Positions 1 through 14,387 of a stretch of DNA of 64,000 nucleotides are shown here, in pieces. The position numbers were made by a program, and so were the translations under genes. Each line of letters starts with the position of its first letter. Position 1 is the first letter of the stretch. Origin of the DNA: Nymphaea colorata (taxonomy: Eukaryota; Streptophyta; Magnoliopsida; Nymphaeales; Nymphaeaceae); assembly GCF_008831285.2 (NCBI RefSeq), contig NC_045145.1, positions 5,206,802 through 5,270,801 of the forward strand, in the 5' to 3' direction. The notes below the pieces were generated by a model, which was not told where the DNA came from, made no database searches, and was given only the letters and a program-made list of their open reading frames with translations.

Positions 1-1718
1 TCCTCATCCTCATGCGAACGAAGGGAGGGTGGGGGGACAAACAGAGGAGGAGACTCCTCTGCAAGAAACTCTGGCTGGGATAAACCAGTAGCATTCTCCT
101 TTCTGATACTCTGAATACCTGGACCATCTCCCTCTTTGATGTTTTTTTCACTCTTCCTCTTGACCACAAATTCATGTTGCGATGAGAGGAGACAACATTA
201 TGTATGTCAGTTACAGAGCGAAGCTCAGCCGACGCAGGGGGTTTGTATAACTCCTTGAAACGAAAGGTTTTGTTCCGACCGTGCCGAGGCTTCTGACTTC
301 TGAGCGCCTATAGAGGCCTCAATCGAAACACCATCAAGAGAATTTGAGTCAGACTTCTTTGTTGCTTCAAAGAAGAAAATCCGGGCGGTTTGTTGTCAAT
401 GTCTTGGAACATGTGCGCATCAGACGGAGAGAGGATGTTAGTTGAGAAAGGGTTCAGTCATGCCTTCTTGTAAGGACCAGATAGGGGATGATCCACCATA
501 TCTACGACCGGAGATTCCGATAGGAGTCGGGGTTGGTAAAGAGGGAATTGCCTTCAGTTTCCTTTTGTGTTCTTCCAAATTCCTCTTCGCCTGATGAAAA
601 GAGATAGTTTCGTTCTCCTTCACAGGAGTAGTGGAGGCCACCTTCGACTGAGTTGGAGGGGAGACCGGATGCTACAGAGGATAATCAGAAGAGGCACCTT
701 CATCTCCTTCATTGACTAGAGTGCTGAAGCGGTTGGGTTATCTGCCACCTTTTAAGGCCCGACAATTAAGGGATCGTCCGAGTCCTCACCCTTGGCTAGC
801 TTGAGGACATTTTTCAGGAAGGTGCTGATTCGAACTACATTTAGGGTAGTATCTAATCCTCCCCTTGTAGTGAATCTCTTGGATCAAGATCTCCCCTTCC
901 TCGAGACAGAGTTCCACCGTCTTGCTAGGCTGAAAATTTGGGGCAACTTCCACACAAATGCGAGCATAGTCAGCCCTTTGTATGTTGGCTATGAAGGGGA
1001 TCCACCAAGACTAGGTTGCCCTTCATCGCTTTTGCAATTGCCTTAGAGATTTCCTCATTCCTTATATGAGGAAGTTGAACCCAAACAGGAATTGTGCGGC
1101 CGATTCAACAATGCCCATATCTAGAGAATGAGTCTCATCTATGGACAACAACGAAATTTTTCCCCAGAAGTCTCCAAGATCGTTGTTTCAAAGGCACCCA
1201 CATATAGTTCGATTGCATAAACCGAGTCAGAACACCCCCCCCCCTTCCCCAATGCAGAAAATTTGGGAGACTCAGTAGTTTTTAAAGCTTTTCCTCGGAG
1301 CTTCAATGGCGGATTGTGTTTCTACACTGGCATGCTCAGTCCCGTGGAAGAAGCAACCCATGATGGACCACTGAATGTCTAGGGAACCCTCTTCGTTGGT
1401 TGCCGATCCATCGACAATGCCAATCCAAAAGAGGGGGGAGGAGATTCGCTGCCCAAAGAAGAATGGGGAGAGAGCACAGGGCAAGTCACCTCTCAACTTC
1501 ATTGAAGGGGAACCGGGAGGGCCACCCGAGGCTACAGTTTCACCAACATCGACCTCCATGGAGACCCCGAACGCAGACAGGCGGTGGGTAACCTGAGCGC
1601 AATCTCCCCAGCGGAACAGCAGGTCTTCATCGAGCCTGATGTCTCTTTGTACGGTCGAATCAGAAGGGTGAGAGCCGGCGGCCATAACCAGATTTGGAGA
1701 TCTCAAGTCGAGAGTCAC
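1..1718 (-). pseudogene. Decayed LINE ORF1 (DUF4283 / zinc-knuckle type)
   Basis: Reading the minus strand from about 1718 down to 440 gives, in broken frames, the layout of plant L1-like LINE ORF1. There is a leader, then a region around 1110-960 with an IPVWVQLPHIRNEEISKAI-like stretch typical of DUF4283. It is followed by DYARICVEV (about 990-960) and a zinc-knuckle remnant CSSNQHLPEKC near 860-830. Frames change at least once (near 1000) and stops interrupt others, so it is non-functional. ORF2 would lie beyond the left edge of the window. Seen: the motif order. Known: this order is standard for plant LINE ORF1 nucleic-acid-binding proteins. A 9-10 bp C run at about 1236 is one probable lesion. 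Confidence 0.7.
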
Positions 1719-2942
1719 AGAAGCCCTAACAGACTCCCATCAAGACCTTGTCGCTATGGAGCCTACTCGCTGAGGCAAATGAAGACTAAGAAAGATTTGC
1801 TCTCTTACATAGAAAGATATCTCACTTGAGATATCAGCATCATGAGATTTAGAAGTTCATGTTGCTGAAGTTCAAATCTATTTTATTTTTCACTAGTTCA
1901 ATCAATTCGTATAGAACAAGAGGTTAACATCCCACCACCTCTTTAAAAGAGGCCTGGGGGGCCTCCTTTCCCCTGCTTCCAAGGTCATAACTGTACCTGT
2001 ACCTGTACCAGCCACAGTAGCAGTGTACTCTTGTCCAACCACCTTAAGGCTAAAAACATAGCACAAACAGAAGAGAAATAGAGACATGTTTTTACATATG
2101 CCCCTAACTCAACCAACAATACCATGCCCCTTGAAGCAGGGGAGATATTGACAAAAATGAATGCATAATGACTTATTTTACTTCCTATGGTTGGCCAAGT
2201 TAGACCGTGCCACTCGACATATTGACAAATTAAAATAAGAGGAGCCATGCAAAAGCAAACACGAGAGCACACCCATTTCAATCTTTGAACTTCCATGCGA
2301 CGTACATCCAAAGTGTCCACCTGTATAGACTCAGTTGGCTACAACAATGCTTTTATTTGATCGCGGAAGGCAGCCACAGAAGTAAACCCTTCTTATCTTC
2401 CTTCATACTTTTCCCCTCTATTTAAATTTAAAAGAATCATTCAAAGACCAGACTACTTAATGAGCAAGCAATTTCAATGCTAACCCCAGTCCAGCCCAGA
2501 TTAACATGGGTTCATGGAAAAGCTGAGAGTGGAAGTTAGGGATTGAACCTATGTCAAGGCCTACATCTCCACCCTTCATGTATTCTTCAGGAATCAAGAT
2601 CAATCAATAAATGATAGACAAGAATCCCTTGAAAACAATGACACATACTATTCTCCATCAACCATCAAACCAAAAGAGTTTTGAAGGAAGCTCTGTCGAC
2701 GCCTAAGAACAAAAACCAAGCAACCGAACAATGATTACATGCAAGGAAGAAAATAACATATTGGAGACCGATTTAGGCTGTGCCGGGCACGCAAAGACAT
2801 TCCAAACTTTTTAACTGTGAATTTTCTGCGACAGTCACTACCATATTCTTGAATTAAAGAAGTTTAAATGACAAACTTAGGTGTTCATGCTCAAATGACA
2901 AGTTGTAGATAGTCCGGTAGTAAGAGAGGAAAAACTGCTGGT
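1719..2942. other. Intergenic, no gene seen
   Basis: Spacer between the LINE relic and the 3' end of the eL32 gene. It has no convincing open frame with protein-like composition. A GGTTAACATCCCA-type repeat lies near 1923, resembling copies near 54465 and 60032. The part next to 2942 should contain the eL32 3' UTR. Confidence 0.5.
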
Positions 2943-5436
<2,494 letters not shown>

Positions 5437-5508
5437 GGCCGATTCGCCGCAGCAAATAGGAGAGAGAATGAGAGGAAAGACAGGAGATGGGGCTCCCGCT
5501 TAAGAAAT

Positions 5509-5518
5509 GCTAGGGTTA
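5509..5518 (-). promoter_or_regulatory. Telo-box-like element upstream of eL32
   Basis: The minus strand reads AACCCTAGC about 75 bp upstream of the eL32 start codon. AAACCCTA-type telo-boxes are typical of plant ribosomal protein promoters and 5' UTRs. The match is one base short of the full box, so this is an inference from position and sequence. Confidence 0.45.
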
Positions 5519-5639
5519 TGCGTCGTCGCTCTTGATGGATCTTGGATCTGGATCAGGAAATGCTCAGACCCAACACACGGTCCCTCGGTTCGGTGAAAGG
5601 GGGCGGCTAGGTTTTACTTAATTTGAGTAAGTGCTTTTT

Positions 5640-8600
5640 TTTTTTTTAACTTTTTAACTTTTCTCTTCTTGTTTTTTTCTGAAATTCGATAAGGCGTCCG
5701 TTAGAAGTTCACACCAAAGATGGAGGAACATGGGAGCATATTTTTTATTAAAATATATTATAAAATAATTCAAATTATTTAAAAAAAATAAATTTTCAAA
5801 AATCACACTGGCCTCTTGTCTTAGAAAAGGGCTCATAGCTGGTTCTAAGAGCATGCTTGAGCAGCGCATATTAAAACCATGAACAATATTAATACAAGGA
5901 GCATCATTAGCGTTTAACAATAATAAAGGTTTAACACTATTTTTAACAAGCCAACTAATATGCCCAACCATGTATCATTGAAGCACTTTAAAATTCTTCT
6001 ACCGTAGGTTTCAAGTGTTATTATTAGCACAATTGGTAGCGTGACTTTAACAATGTGTTGCTAGTTCGATTCATTTGAGGTCATACACTTTGTGAGTATT
6101 TCATAAATTTGTCTTAAAAGATTGAAACAAGTTAATGGAGCAATAAAACAAATGTTGCATGAATATGCCGAAACCTTTAAGAATACTAAAGTGTTCCTAC
6201 TTCTAATAAATGACTCCTTTTGGTACAGTGGTGGAGCTACATATAGATTGATATGTGTGGTCGGCCTTACAATTCTCCATAATTTTCATATGAGTGTCAT
6301 TCAGTTTTTGCTTATTTCTTTACGCAGGTGTTTCTCTGAGTGTCAAAAATTAATGAAAAAGTGTCTCTTAGTCCAAGTTGACAGTGCACCATCTCCACAA
6401 AAACTTTAACCCAGCCCTTAACCTGAGAGGCAAGAAGAAAAGAAGGAGGGCTTGGCCATCATATGGGCAGCTCTCAAACTCACCTAAAAATTTTCCTTTC
6501 AACGAGCTGTAGAATGCAAACCTTTGTTCTTACATGCCCATTTGTGCTTCATGTATTATTTTTTTTGTGAACAAGCTCTACTTGCATGTCTTTAGAAAAA
6601 GGACTAAGTTCGATTTATTAACTTCATCGATCTTTATTATTCCAATTTCAATTCCAAAGCTCTTTTTTTTTTATCAACTCATTTTTTTGGCCAAGGAAGA
6701 GCCAGATGCTTCTAAGTGAGTTGACAAACAAAGGTATCCCACCAAACGTTCCTGACTTTTTTCTATCAGTTTAGGAAGACATTATAAACAACGTAGCACC
6801 ATTTGAATATATAGAATATGACAATAGTATTCTGTGTATGTTGCTCATGAGGAACATGAAAACTTTGGGGGGTAGGAAAGCCAATAGTATTTGATTTGGA
6901 TTGGTATCCCACCAAACCATTCCAAAAAAATCAGATATGAACAAAAAAATTTAATATTTGATCAAGAAAACAAATCGGATTCGGTTTGAGAAATGACATC
7001 TGATCAGATCAGATTTAATTTTAAACAAGTATCCCATACCCATCACTCTTTCATTCAGCCAGGTTCACTTGAAATTCAGATTTGGATGTGAATGTAAAAA
7101 TCAAATTCAGATGAGATTCAGATTGTGAAAACGGATTTCAGACTTCGGATTCAGATGTCTTTTCTTTGTTCATATTCAATCTGAATTTGAATCTAAGCAT
7201 GTGAATATCCAAAAGAAATATATATAATTAATAGCATTTTTGACTTGAATCTGATCCGTTGACATCCCTATTTGGGGGTGTTTCCATGGTACCATAAAAG
7301 CAGGTTTTGGAGGTAAAAATGCTAGTTTTTTTTAGTCTTTGGGTACCATTTTAACAAAACCTGTTTTAAGAAGTGAAAAACTTGGTGTCCCTTAGATCTG
7401 TTTGGCAAGATGAACACTTTGTTAGTGTCAAAAATTGGGATAAATTCATTAAATACTTTAGTAAGTGTTTCATGGCCTCATTTTTTGGGTCATATGCATG
7501 AAATACTAACAAAGTGTTCTTCTTTCCAAGCAACCTCTTAAGTTACTACAAAACTGGGTTTTGAGCATGTTACTCAAACCACACTGACTCAAGCTGTTGG
7601 AAAAGATGTTTTACATCCCAACAATCAAAAGCATAAAAAATAATAGTATGTTTTTCCATTGTTTAACATGGCAACAAGTGCCGACAAGCATGGGCGGAGC
7701 CAAAGGGGGTGAGTAGGGGCCCTCCCCCTCCCACCCGCCATTTTTTTTTTCAAATTTACATATAATTTTTTTTAATATTTATCTTATATAAAAAATTTGA
7801 AAAATGATATTGCAGCCTCTGTCTAAATTTTGAAACTATAATTGGGCCCCATCCCTGCTAACGAGACTTTTATTTGCCAGCCATCGGCAAATGCTTTGGT
7901 CTCAAAAACATTTTTTCCAATTGGGCAGGCTATCGGCACATTTCATATATGTTGCAGTGAATGAATCATGTCATCTTGATGATGATGATGAATGTGTCAA
8001 CGATTCTTCTTGTTGGGGTCGGAGCTTCACAATAGCCATTGACTTCCAAAAATGGTAGATGAATGATACCTATTATGCGACATATCATACATCACAAATG
8101 TATGATGATTATGTTTCAACCGGGTTATTCTATTCCACCTCTTATAAAAAAAAGCTTAATTAAAAAAAATAAATACTTAATAACATGGATATATATTTAT
8201 ACAAAACTTCTACCCCTAGCACACACAAAAGAAGAGTCATAGACAGTCAAGCAAAATCCAATCTATGAACAAATTTGATCTATGGACAAGATTGTTATGG
8301 TAAAGGTTGTAATGCCAAATGAATCATTACCGTAGGGCATAGAGGGGGAGGTCATACGCGTCTATATCATAAAATTGATTTTCGACGGATGCAAAAGACA
8401 TTTGGTAGAATCGTAACCATAGAATATATTCTAATAGAAATGCTTATATTTGTCGCATACATTATGGGGATGGAGAGAAGAGATATATTTTACCTCCCAA
8501 AAAGGATATCATTGAAGATATCATTGTTTTTGGTACAAAAGTTTCTATGTCAATGGAAAATGTCAATGAAAAATGTCATACCTTTGAGTTTGAATTATTG

Positions 8601-9160
8601 ATTTAAGTAATTGAAAGTAACCAAGTAGTTCTTTGACAAAACCCAGAAATGGTATCTCTTTAGGACAGACCTCAAGAGAAAACTGAAAAGTATAGACAGC
8701 AGGAGATTGAGGAGATTGAGTTTCATGGTTTCTCATATAAAATTATTGACTCTAGATATATGGTAATACGAAGAAGATAAAATTGTTTGATACACCGATG
8801 CATATAGTGATTAGTAGAAACCAAACACTTGGTTGACAAATAAAAGCCACTTAGATTTAGATTCTTTTTTTTTTGCAGTCATATCAATAAACCTTATTGA
8901 TATGATCTTAGTTGATGCAAAATATATACTAAGTTTGACCATTTGTTAGACTTAATGGTTTTTTTATAATAAAAAAAAAAGAAACTAAACCCTAAACCAA
9001 AACCTGACAGTTTTTCATTAAAACAACTTGAATCAAAGCCAACATAGTCTTTATAGATATATTAAGATGTTTATATTTTATTTAAAATAAATTTTTAACA
9101 AGAAAACAATGAGTTTGGTTTTTCTGGTTTTTACCAATTTATCTCTTTCTTTTCCTGTCC
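5640..9160. other. Gene-poor AT-rich spacer with repeat relics
   Basis: No credible coding gene is seen. Open frames at 6122-6409 and 8389-8601 have no recognisable domain and a composition like translated AT-rich DNA. Part of 6880-7270 is rich in GGATTCAGATT-like words and ends in TTGACATCCCTA, resembling termini of plant hAT-like miniature elements. The segment 7690-7850 is a second repeat, listed separately. Confidence 0.5.
7690..7850 (+). repeat. Dispersed GGCGGAGCCA-type repeat, copy A
   Basis: GGGCGGAGCCAAAGGG is followed by a C-rich block, poly-T, a TTACATATAA-type block and then AAAAATTTGAAAAATGATATTGCAG. The same order of blocks recurs at 15815-15975 (GGCGAGGCCAAGG...), so these are two diverged copies of one transposon family. 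The class is not determined. GGCGGAGCCA termini occur in several plant TE families. Confidence 0.45.
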
Positions 9161-9162
9161 TT

Positions 9163-9290
<128 letters not shown>

Positions 9291-9466
9291 CGGATAAGAA
9301 ATAACCTGATTGATGTATGGATTGTTATGAAAAAAACAAAGTGAAAAATATTATAATAAACTAGACCGACCAGATCTTAGTTTCATATTGGCAACAGAAA
9401 AAGAAAGAAATAGAGCCAAAAACTCAACTCAAAGTTAACAAGAACTTTTTTCCAAAAAAATGGTAC

Positions 9467-9566
9467 GGGCGGGTGAAAATTCACCTGCCCGACTAAAATT
9501 GCATCAAACGGGGTGAAATTCACCCCATTTAACGCTAAATGGGAGCGGGTGGAATTCCACCCGCTC
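9467..9566. repeat. Three successive GGGTGaAATTCACCC palindromes
   Basis: Three inverted repeats share a core. They are 9467-9492 (CGGGCGGGTGAA ... TTCACCTGCCCG, imperfect), about 9510-9526 (GGGGTGAAATTCACCCC) and 9543-9566 (perfect 24-bp palindrome centred on GGAATTCC). They lie at the upstream edge of a GC-rich zone leading to the Harbinger coding region and may be its subterminal sequence. Confidence 0.75.
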
Positions 9567-10060
9567 GACGCCCTCTCCCCCCGCGCTCGACACCCTCCCC
9601 CGCTCGACACCCTTCCCCCTCATTTCCTCCCTCCGCCCGCAGCTCCTCCTTGCTCGACCTTGTCGCCTTATCACTGTCGCACCGTCGCCGCTCCGCCGTC
9701 CCCGCACTCACCGTCGCTACTCCGCTCCTCTGCCGATGATCTTTCCCCCTTTCTCTCTTGCTCTCTGATGCCCCCCTCGTCTTCTCCCAAATCAGTGCCC
9801 TAATCACCATCGCTCACAGGTTGTATGGCATCTCCCTTTCTCTCTTTCTCCCTTTCTCTCTGATGCCCTCCTTTTCTCCCTTTCTCTGTTGCCCTAATGT
9901 ATTCATTTCTGGCATCTGACCGGCAGGGAGGACAGAGTAGCATCCGCCAACACCACGGTCACCGCTCCTCTGATCCGCTGTCGCTGTTGCTATTGCCCTC
10001 GTCTGGCATTTCTCAAATCCCCTTTGTTGCGATTTTAGCAGAGCAGAAGACCTCATTTAT
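9540..10060. other. GC- and CT-rich leader, possibly 5' UTR of the Harbinger element
   Basis: The sequence becomes sharply C- and CT-rich with many CCG and CTCC words, unlike the surrounding AT-rich DNA. Several frames stay open only because of the composition. The other Harbinger-like element (29095-33264) has a similar CT-rich leader just inside its left end, so this is most simply a transposon promoter/5' UTR. No recognisable protein is encoded. The stretch 10060-11035 is AT-rich and shows no gene. Confidence 0.4.
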
Positions 10061-11035
10061 CTGATTTGCTCACTGTTCTTAGTGCTGCTACTTCACTTCC
10101 TAGTAGATGAATAGGTTCTGTGGTAATTGCTGCTCATTGTAGATGAATTGTTTTTTCTCAACAACTAAGAAGCGGATAACTTTTTCCCTATTGTTATCTG
10201 CTCTTGAAATGACAATTGATTGTTTAATTGAAAAGTCTGGTTCGCCATTTTCTCAAACAGTTGAATGTCCGCTATTGAAACTAGCTCCTATCTTTGGCTC
10301 TTCTTAGTTGTGCATGAACAAGCTCCACCTGAAATGGAGCATGAGTAAGACCAGGTTTGATTCAAATATACTTCAAAGAAGCAGCATATGAAAGAAGTCG
10401 ACTAGTCAAGTGCTGTCACCTGTTCTTTAACTTCATCTGATATTTCAAGCTGATCAAATGGCAAGCATCCAAGAGCATGAACTAACTGAGATGTTACCTC
10501 ATGAAACTCATCAGCATGAACTAACTGAGATGTTGCCTCCATAACCTTCAAAAACAATGTATATGTTCATGGCAAGGGTATGCAAAATATATCTTTATTA
10601 GATGAAAAACATGCTTAGGCATCATAAACAGAAATTCCTGCTTGCTGAAGCTACCAATAGAAAGAGTATTCATGACTTGAACAAAATTCTTAAAAATTTA
10701 ATGCTAGATATCATTAAAAAAAGCATGGCATCATAAAAAAACATTCACATAGATTGTTCTACTGTGCATAGTTCTGAAGAAGATGAATGCCAAAAAAAAT
10801 ATCTATATAAGATTCACATATTGTTTTGATCCTGAACTGAAATATGCATGTTGAAATATGCACAGTATTTTCTCATCACCTTCGTTCCATTGTCTTCATA
10901 TATGATATGTGTTTTACGGCTCCTCAATTTTTTTTGTTGATAATTCATTTGTGTCTTTCCTTGGTCCATGTTATGCAAGATTCTTCAAACTCAAATATCT
11001 AGTTGTGAAGAAATATTGTCCAAGTTATTATTACC

Positions 11036-12023
11036 ATGGAAGACAGTGGTCTATCGAGGGAGAATCTTACGTGGACTGAAGCGCAAATGGACTATTTAGT
11101 CCAACTTCTTGTGGAGCAATCCCGCATCCCTGGTATGAAATCTGGTGGAGGATTGAAGTCCAAAGCGTATACAACAATTGAAAAAGGCATGATAGACAAA
11201 TTCGGTCCAGAATTCAGTAAAGAGAAAATAAAAAATAAATTGAAGTACTCAAAACTAAACTTGACAGTCATGAAAGAAATTTTGAATACAAGTGGGTTTG
11301 GGTATGACCCAAAAGTGTATTGAACTCGACCCACAAGTATGGAATGACTATATTGAGGTACGTTATAGAGATATTACTATTAGGTTATGTGTAACATGTC
11401 TTTACTACATGTTCATTTGAACACATGATATTTTTCAGAAATACCCGAACAGAAAAAACTACAGAGGTCCCAAGTTATGGAGATACTTTGATGAGTTCGC
11501 CGAGATCTTTGGCGATTCTCATGCCACTGGAAAAGAGTCTGTCACATTAAACAGCATCATACATGAGGACGTTGAATCAGTACCACAGACACCTGCATCC
11601 CAATCCACTCCAATGTACATGAATCCTGAATCTGCACAATCTTTCACACAAATGCTTTATGAAGACAGTCCTCCACCACAATCGCCAGTACCTCCTACTC
11701 CTACCACTGAAAATCCATCGATGGCAACTAATAGGATGACTAGTAGGTCTAAAAAGCAGAGGGCAACCAATTATGAGGATTACTATAATTTGTTTTCTGG
11801 TATTACTCACAATGTAGATACAATGACACGTACTTCTAAAGGGGTACAATTTGTCACATGCTGCGAAATACTACAAGATATGGTTCAAACCGGTGATATA
11901 GATATTGAAACACAAGTAAGGAGTATGGATATGTTAGCAGAGGGCAGCAATCCCATGATATTTGTCAACCTTCCACCTTCACAGCAAGTGTCATGGTTGA
12001 GGCGTAAACTTTTCAATGAGTAG
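11036..12023 (+). pseudogene. Harbinger ORF1, Myb/SANT-like DNA-binding protein
   Basis: This is the accessory protein that helps the transposase bind termini. Exon 1 (11036-11357) starts at ATG and encodes a Myb/SANT-like domain: NLTWTEAQMDYLVQLLVEQ, then KFGPEFSKEKIKNKLKYSK, then SGFGYDPK. After GYDPK the frame shifts by one base (about 11313-11320), beyond which ELDPQVWNDYIE continues in the next frame to a GT donor at 11358. The intron is 11358-11438 (ends TTTTTCAG). Exon 2 (11439-12023) encodes KYPNRKNYRGPKLWRYFDE, then a Pro/Ser/Thr-rich linker, and ends at TAG. Apart from the frameshift the layout is that of the family (SANT domain, GPKLW block, low-complexity tail, helical C-terminus). 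Confidence 0.82.
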
Positions 12024-12254
12024 ATAAGTTATTGTATGTCTTATATTCAATAGTTCATCATTTGTATACTTCATGTAATCCTATCTTTATGTGTAATGGT
12101 TGTGTGTTAATAGCGTAACTTATCTTTACTTTATATTCTGTTTAATCATGTTGTTGTTCATGTACCTCGTTTGAGTGCCATCAATTGCACACACCTTGTT
12201 CAAATTGAACGTGCTTTTGTAACTTTTGTTATAATTGTATGCAGTTTAGTCAAA

Positions 12255-13667
12255 ATGGTAGATATTATGATTTCTGACGAGGAAGATGATCTGCTTTACT
12301 TCAATCGGCTAGTTTTTGTCCTCATCTTCTCTTGGTTAGAACAACTTCCTCAATCTATGAGGATGGTTCATCCATTTAGAGAAGCATGTACAACTTTTGT
12401 TCAACTTATGCTTCACGGTCATCCTAGAAATTGTACCGACTTACTCCGTATGGATCAACACACATATCAAACATTATGTAACACTCTAAGAAGTAGAAAA
12501 TTATTGGAGGATGCTCGTGACATTAGCATAGAAGAACAAGTAGCTATTTTTTGTTGACAATTGGACACAATAAACGGAATCGTGCCACGCTGAATACTTT
12601 TCAACATTCTGGACAAACAATAAGTAAGTATGTCAGTTGTGTACTACGAGCAATATGTATAATGGGTAAGGATTTTGTCCAGCGGCCCAACGATGACATG
12701 CCAACTAAAATTCGGAGATCGAAGCAATTTTTTCCATATTTATAGGTATTTTCATAATTGTAAAGTAAACAAAATGCATACAACATCCAACATACAACAT
12801 GACTAACTTGCACATATGGATCTAGGATTGTTTAGGAGCAATTGATGGCACTCATGTAGTTGCATGGGTCGCAGCATCAAAGCAATCAAGATTTCGCAAT
12901 AGAAAAGGATTTATTTCGCAAAATGTCATGGTTGTAGTTGGATTCGACAGTCGATTCCACTACGTTTTGGCAGGATGGGAAGGAAGTGCGACAGACTCAA
13001 GGGTATTATACAATGCACTTGATCATCCAACGGACCCATTTGTGGTCCCCGAAGGTACGTACTTCAACCAATCAATCCATTACTTTTTAAAAAAAGGTGC
13101 AAATGTTTACATAATGTGTGTTCAATTGTAGGCAAATACTATCTTGCTGATGGGGGTTATCCAAACATTGTTGGTTTCCTAACACCTTATCGAGGACATC
13201 GTTATCATATGTCAGAATTTCACACCCCGGGGGCACGCAGACGTAGAACTCCACAAGAATTATTCAACCATAGACATTCAACACTTCGAAATACAGTAGA
13301 AAGAACTTTTGACATGTTAAAAACACGTTTTCCAATATTAAAAATGCAAGTGCAGTATCCATTCAAAAAACAAGCTCAAATTGTTCTTGCTACATGTGTA
13401 TTGCACAATTTCATAATTGACCACAATCCAAATGCCGAACAATTTGGTGATGAGTACGCACCTTCAAATGATAATTTTGTCGTAAGTGGACCGGAAATTG
13501 CAAGCCAAACACACCAGCGGGGAAGCAACAATCCCTTGAGAACAATTATAACAAATCAAATGTTTGCAGATTATCAATTGAATAGTAAGTTTATTTTATT
13601 TATTTTTACCATTGTTGCATGTGGTTGTTTAACATTTGTTTTGTTTTCAACAGGAGAACGAAGATGA
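12255..13667 (+). pseudogene. PIF/Harbinger DDE transposase (DDE_Tnp_4)
   Basis: This is the catalytic transposase of the element. The likely ATG is at 12255. Exon 1 includes FREACTTFVQLML and the helix block SIEEQVAIF; one T is missing from a T run at about 12552, after which LTIGHNKRNRATLNTFQHSG follows in the next frame. The last exon-1 codon is TAG (12743-12745), where relatives carry Lys. The introns are 12746-12825, 13055-13131 and probably 13585-13653. The catalytic triad is intact: Asp in GAIDGTH (12844-12846), Asp in GSATDSRV (12994-12996) and Glu in NTVERTFDMLK (13299-13301). The C-terminal CVLHNFIIDHNP block is typical. Only two lesions are visible, so inactivation was recent. The stop is TGA at 13665-13667. 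Confidence 0.88.
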
Positions 13668-13993
13668 TGCCTCGCCAAAAGTACTATGTCGTCTTCGAAG
13701 GTAGGTCACGAGGAATATACAACAGTTGGGAGTAGTGCCAACCAGTATTGTATCGATACAAGGGCGCCCTCTTCAGATCATTTCATACGTTTGAAACAGC
13801 TCAATATCACATGAATGAATATCTCCACAACAAATACGGTGTGCAATTGTGTAGGCCATTGGACATTATCGATGTCAACGCAACGGAAGAGAAAGAAGTG
13901 ACGAAGACGAATGGACGGACTCGCATTCCACTTTTTTTTATTGTTTGTTTTGTTACTACTTGTTTTTTTCTTTGTTGGATCCGTACTCGTTAA
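13664..13993 (+). pseudogene. RNase H1 N-terminal (viroplasmin-like hybrid-binding) domain ORF
   Basis: An ORF of about 109 codons begins with ATGATG overlapping the transposase stop (13664-13669). The first 23 residues contain KYYVVFEGRSRGIYNSW. One in-frame TAG (13733-13735) follows, then YRYKGALFRSFHTFETAQ. The YxVxxGRxxGIYxSWxxC...GxxxAxYKxF pattern is the signature of the small N-terminal domain of eukaryotic RNase H1 that binds RNA-DNA hybrids, also seen in caulimovirus inclusion-body proteins and in scattered plant genes. No RNase H catalytic domain follows. The C-terminal residues are hydrophobic (FFIVCFVTTCFFLCWI). Association with a Harbinger element is the notable part. Whether the ORF is translated alone or as a spliced extension of the transposase is not decided. 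Confidence 0.65.
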
Positions 13994-14162
13994 ACTTATG
14001 TACTGGATGGGATTCCACTATGTTTTGGTGAACATTTTAAACTTTCATACAGGTTGCAGTCTGTGACGGTTTTATTTGTGGGATTTGTAGTCGTTAAACT
14101 TATGTACTGAATGGGACAACAAGTTGTGGTGAATGTTTATAAACTTTCATACAGGTTGCAGT
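13987..14162 (+). repeat. Two-copy tandem repeat, 104-bp period, 3' of Harbinger ORFs
   Basis: Both copies (13987-14060 and 14091-14162) start TCGTTAAACTTATGTACTG and end ACTTTCATACAGGTTGCAGT. They differ by scattered substitutions and small indels. The first copy overlaps the last codons of the RNase H1-N-like ORF. Confidence 0.85.
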
Positions 14163-14387
14163 GTTGGATGAATATCAGTTAATCATTGTCAAGTTGACTA
14201 CTTGTTACCAATTGCATCACAAATTGAAGTCTTTTGTTTATAGGTGGATTTCCATTTTAGAGTTTATTTAATGTATTTTTCTTCATATACAAATGGGGCT
14301 GGATCGATTGCTTGTATGAAAGGGCTGCAAACAACATTGATGGCGTCTGTTTATGTGACTTCAAACATGGTTAAATTTTCTATCATA

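Noticed and set aside
6122-6409. 95-codon frame in the spacer at 6122
   Set aside because: No domain, a non-ATG start (TTG) and composition of AT-rich noncoding DNA.
9513-9810. Several overlapping Pro/Arg-rich frames on both strands at 9500-9810
   Set aside because: They are open only because of the GC/CT-rich composition and show no domain; better read as a transposon leader.
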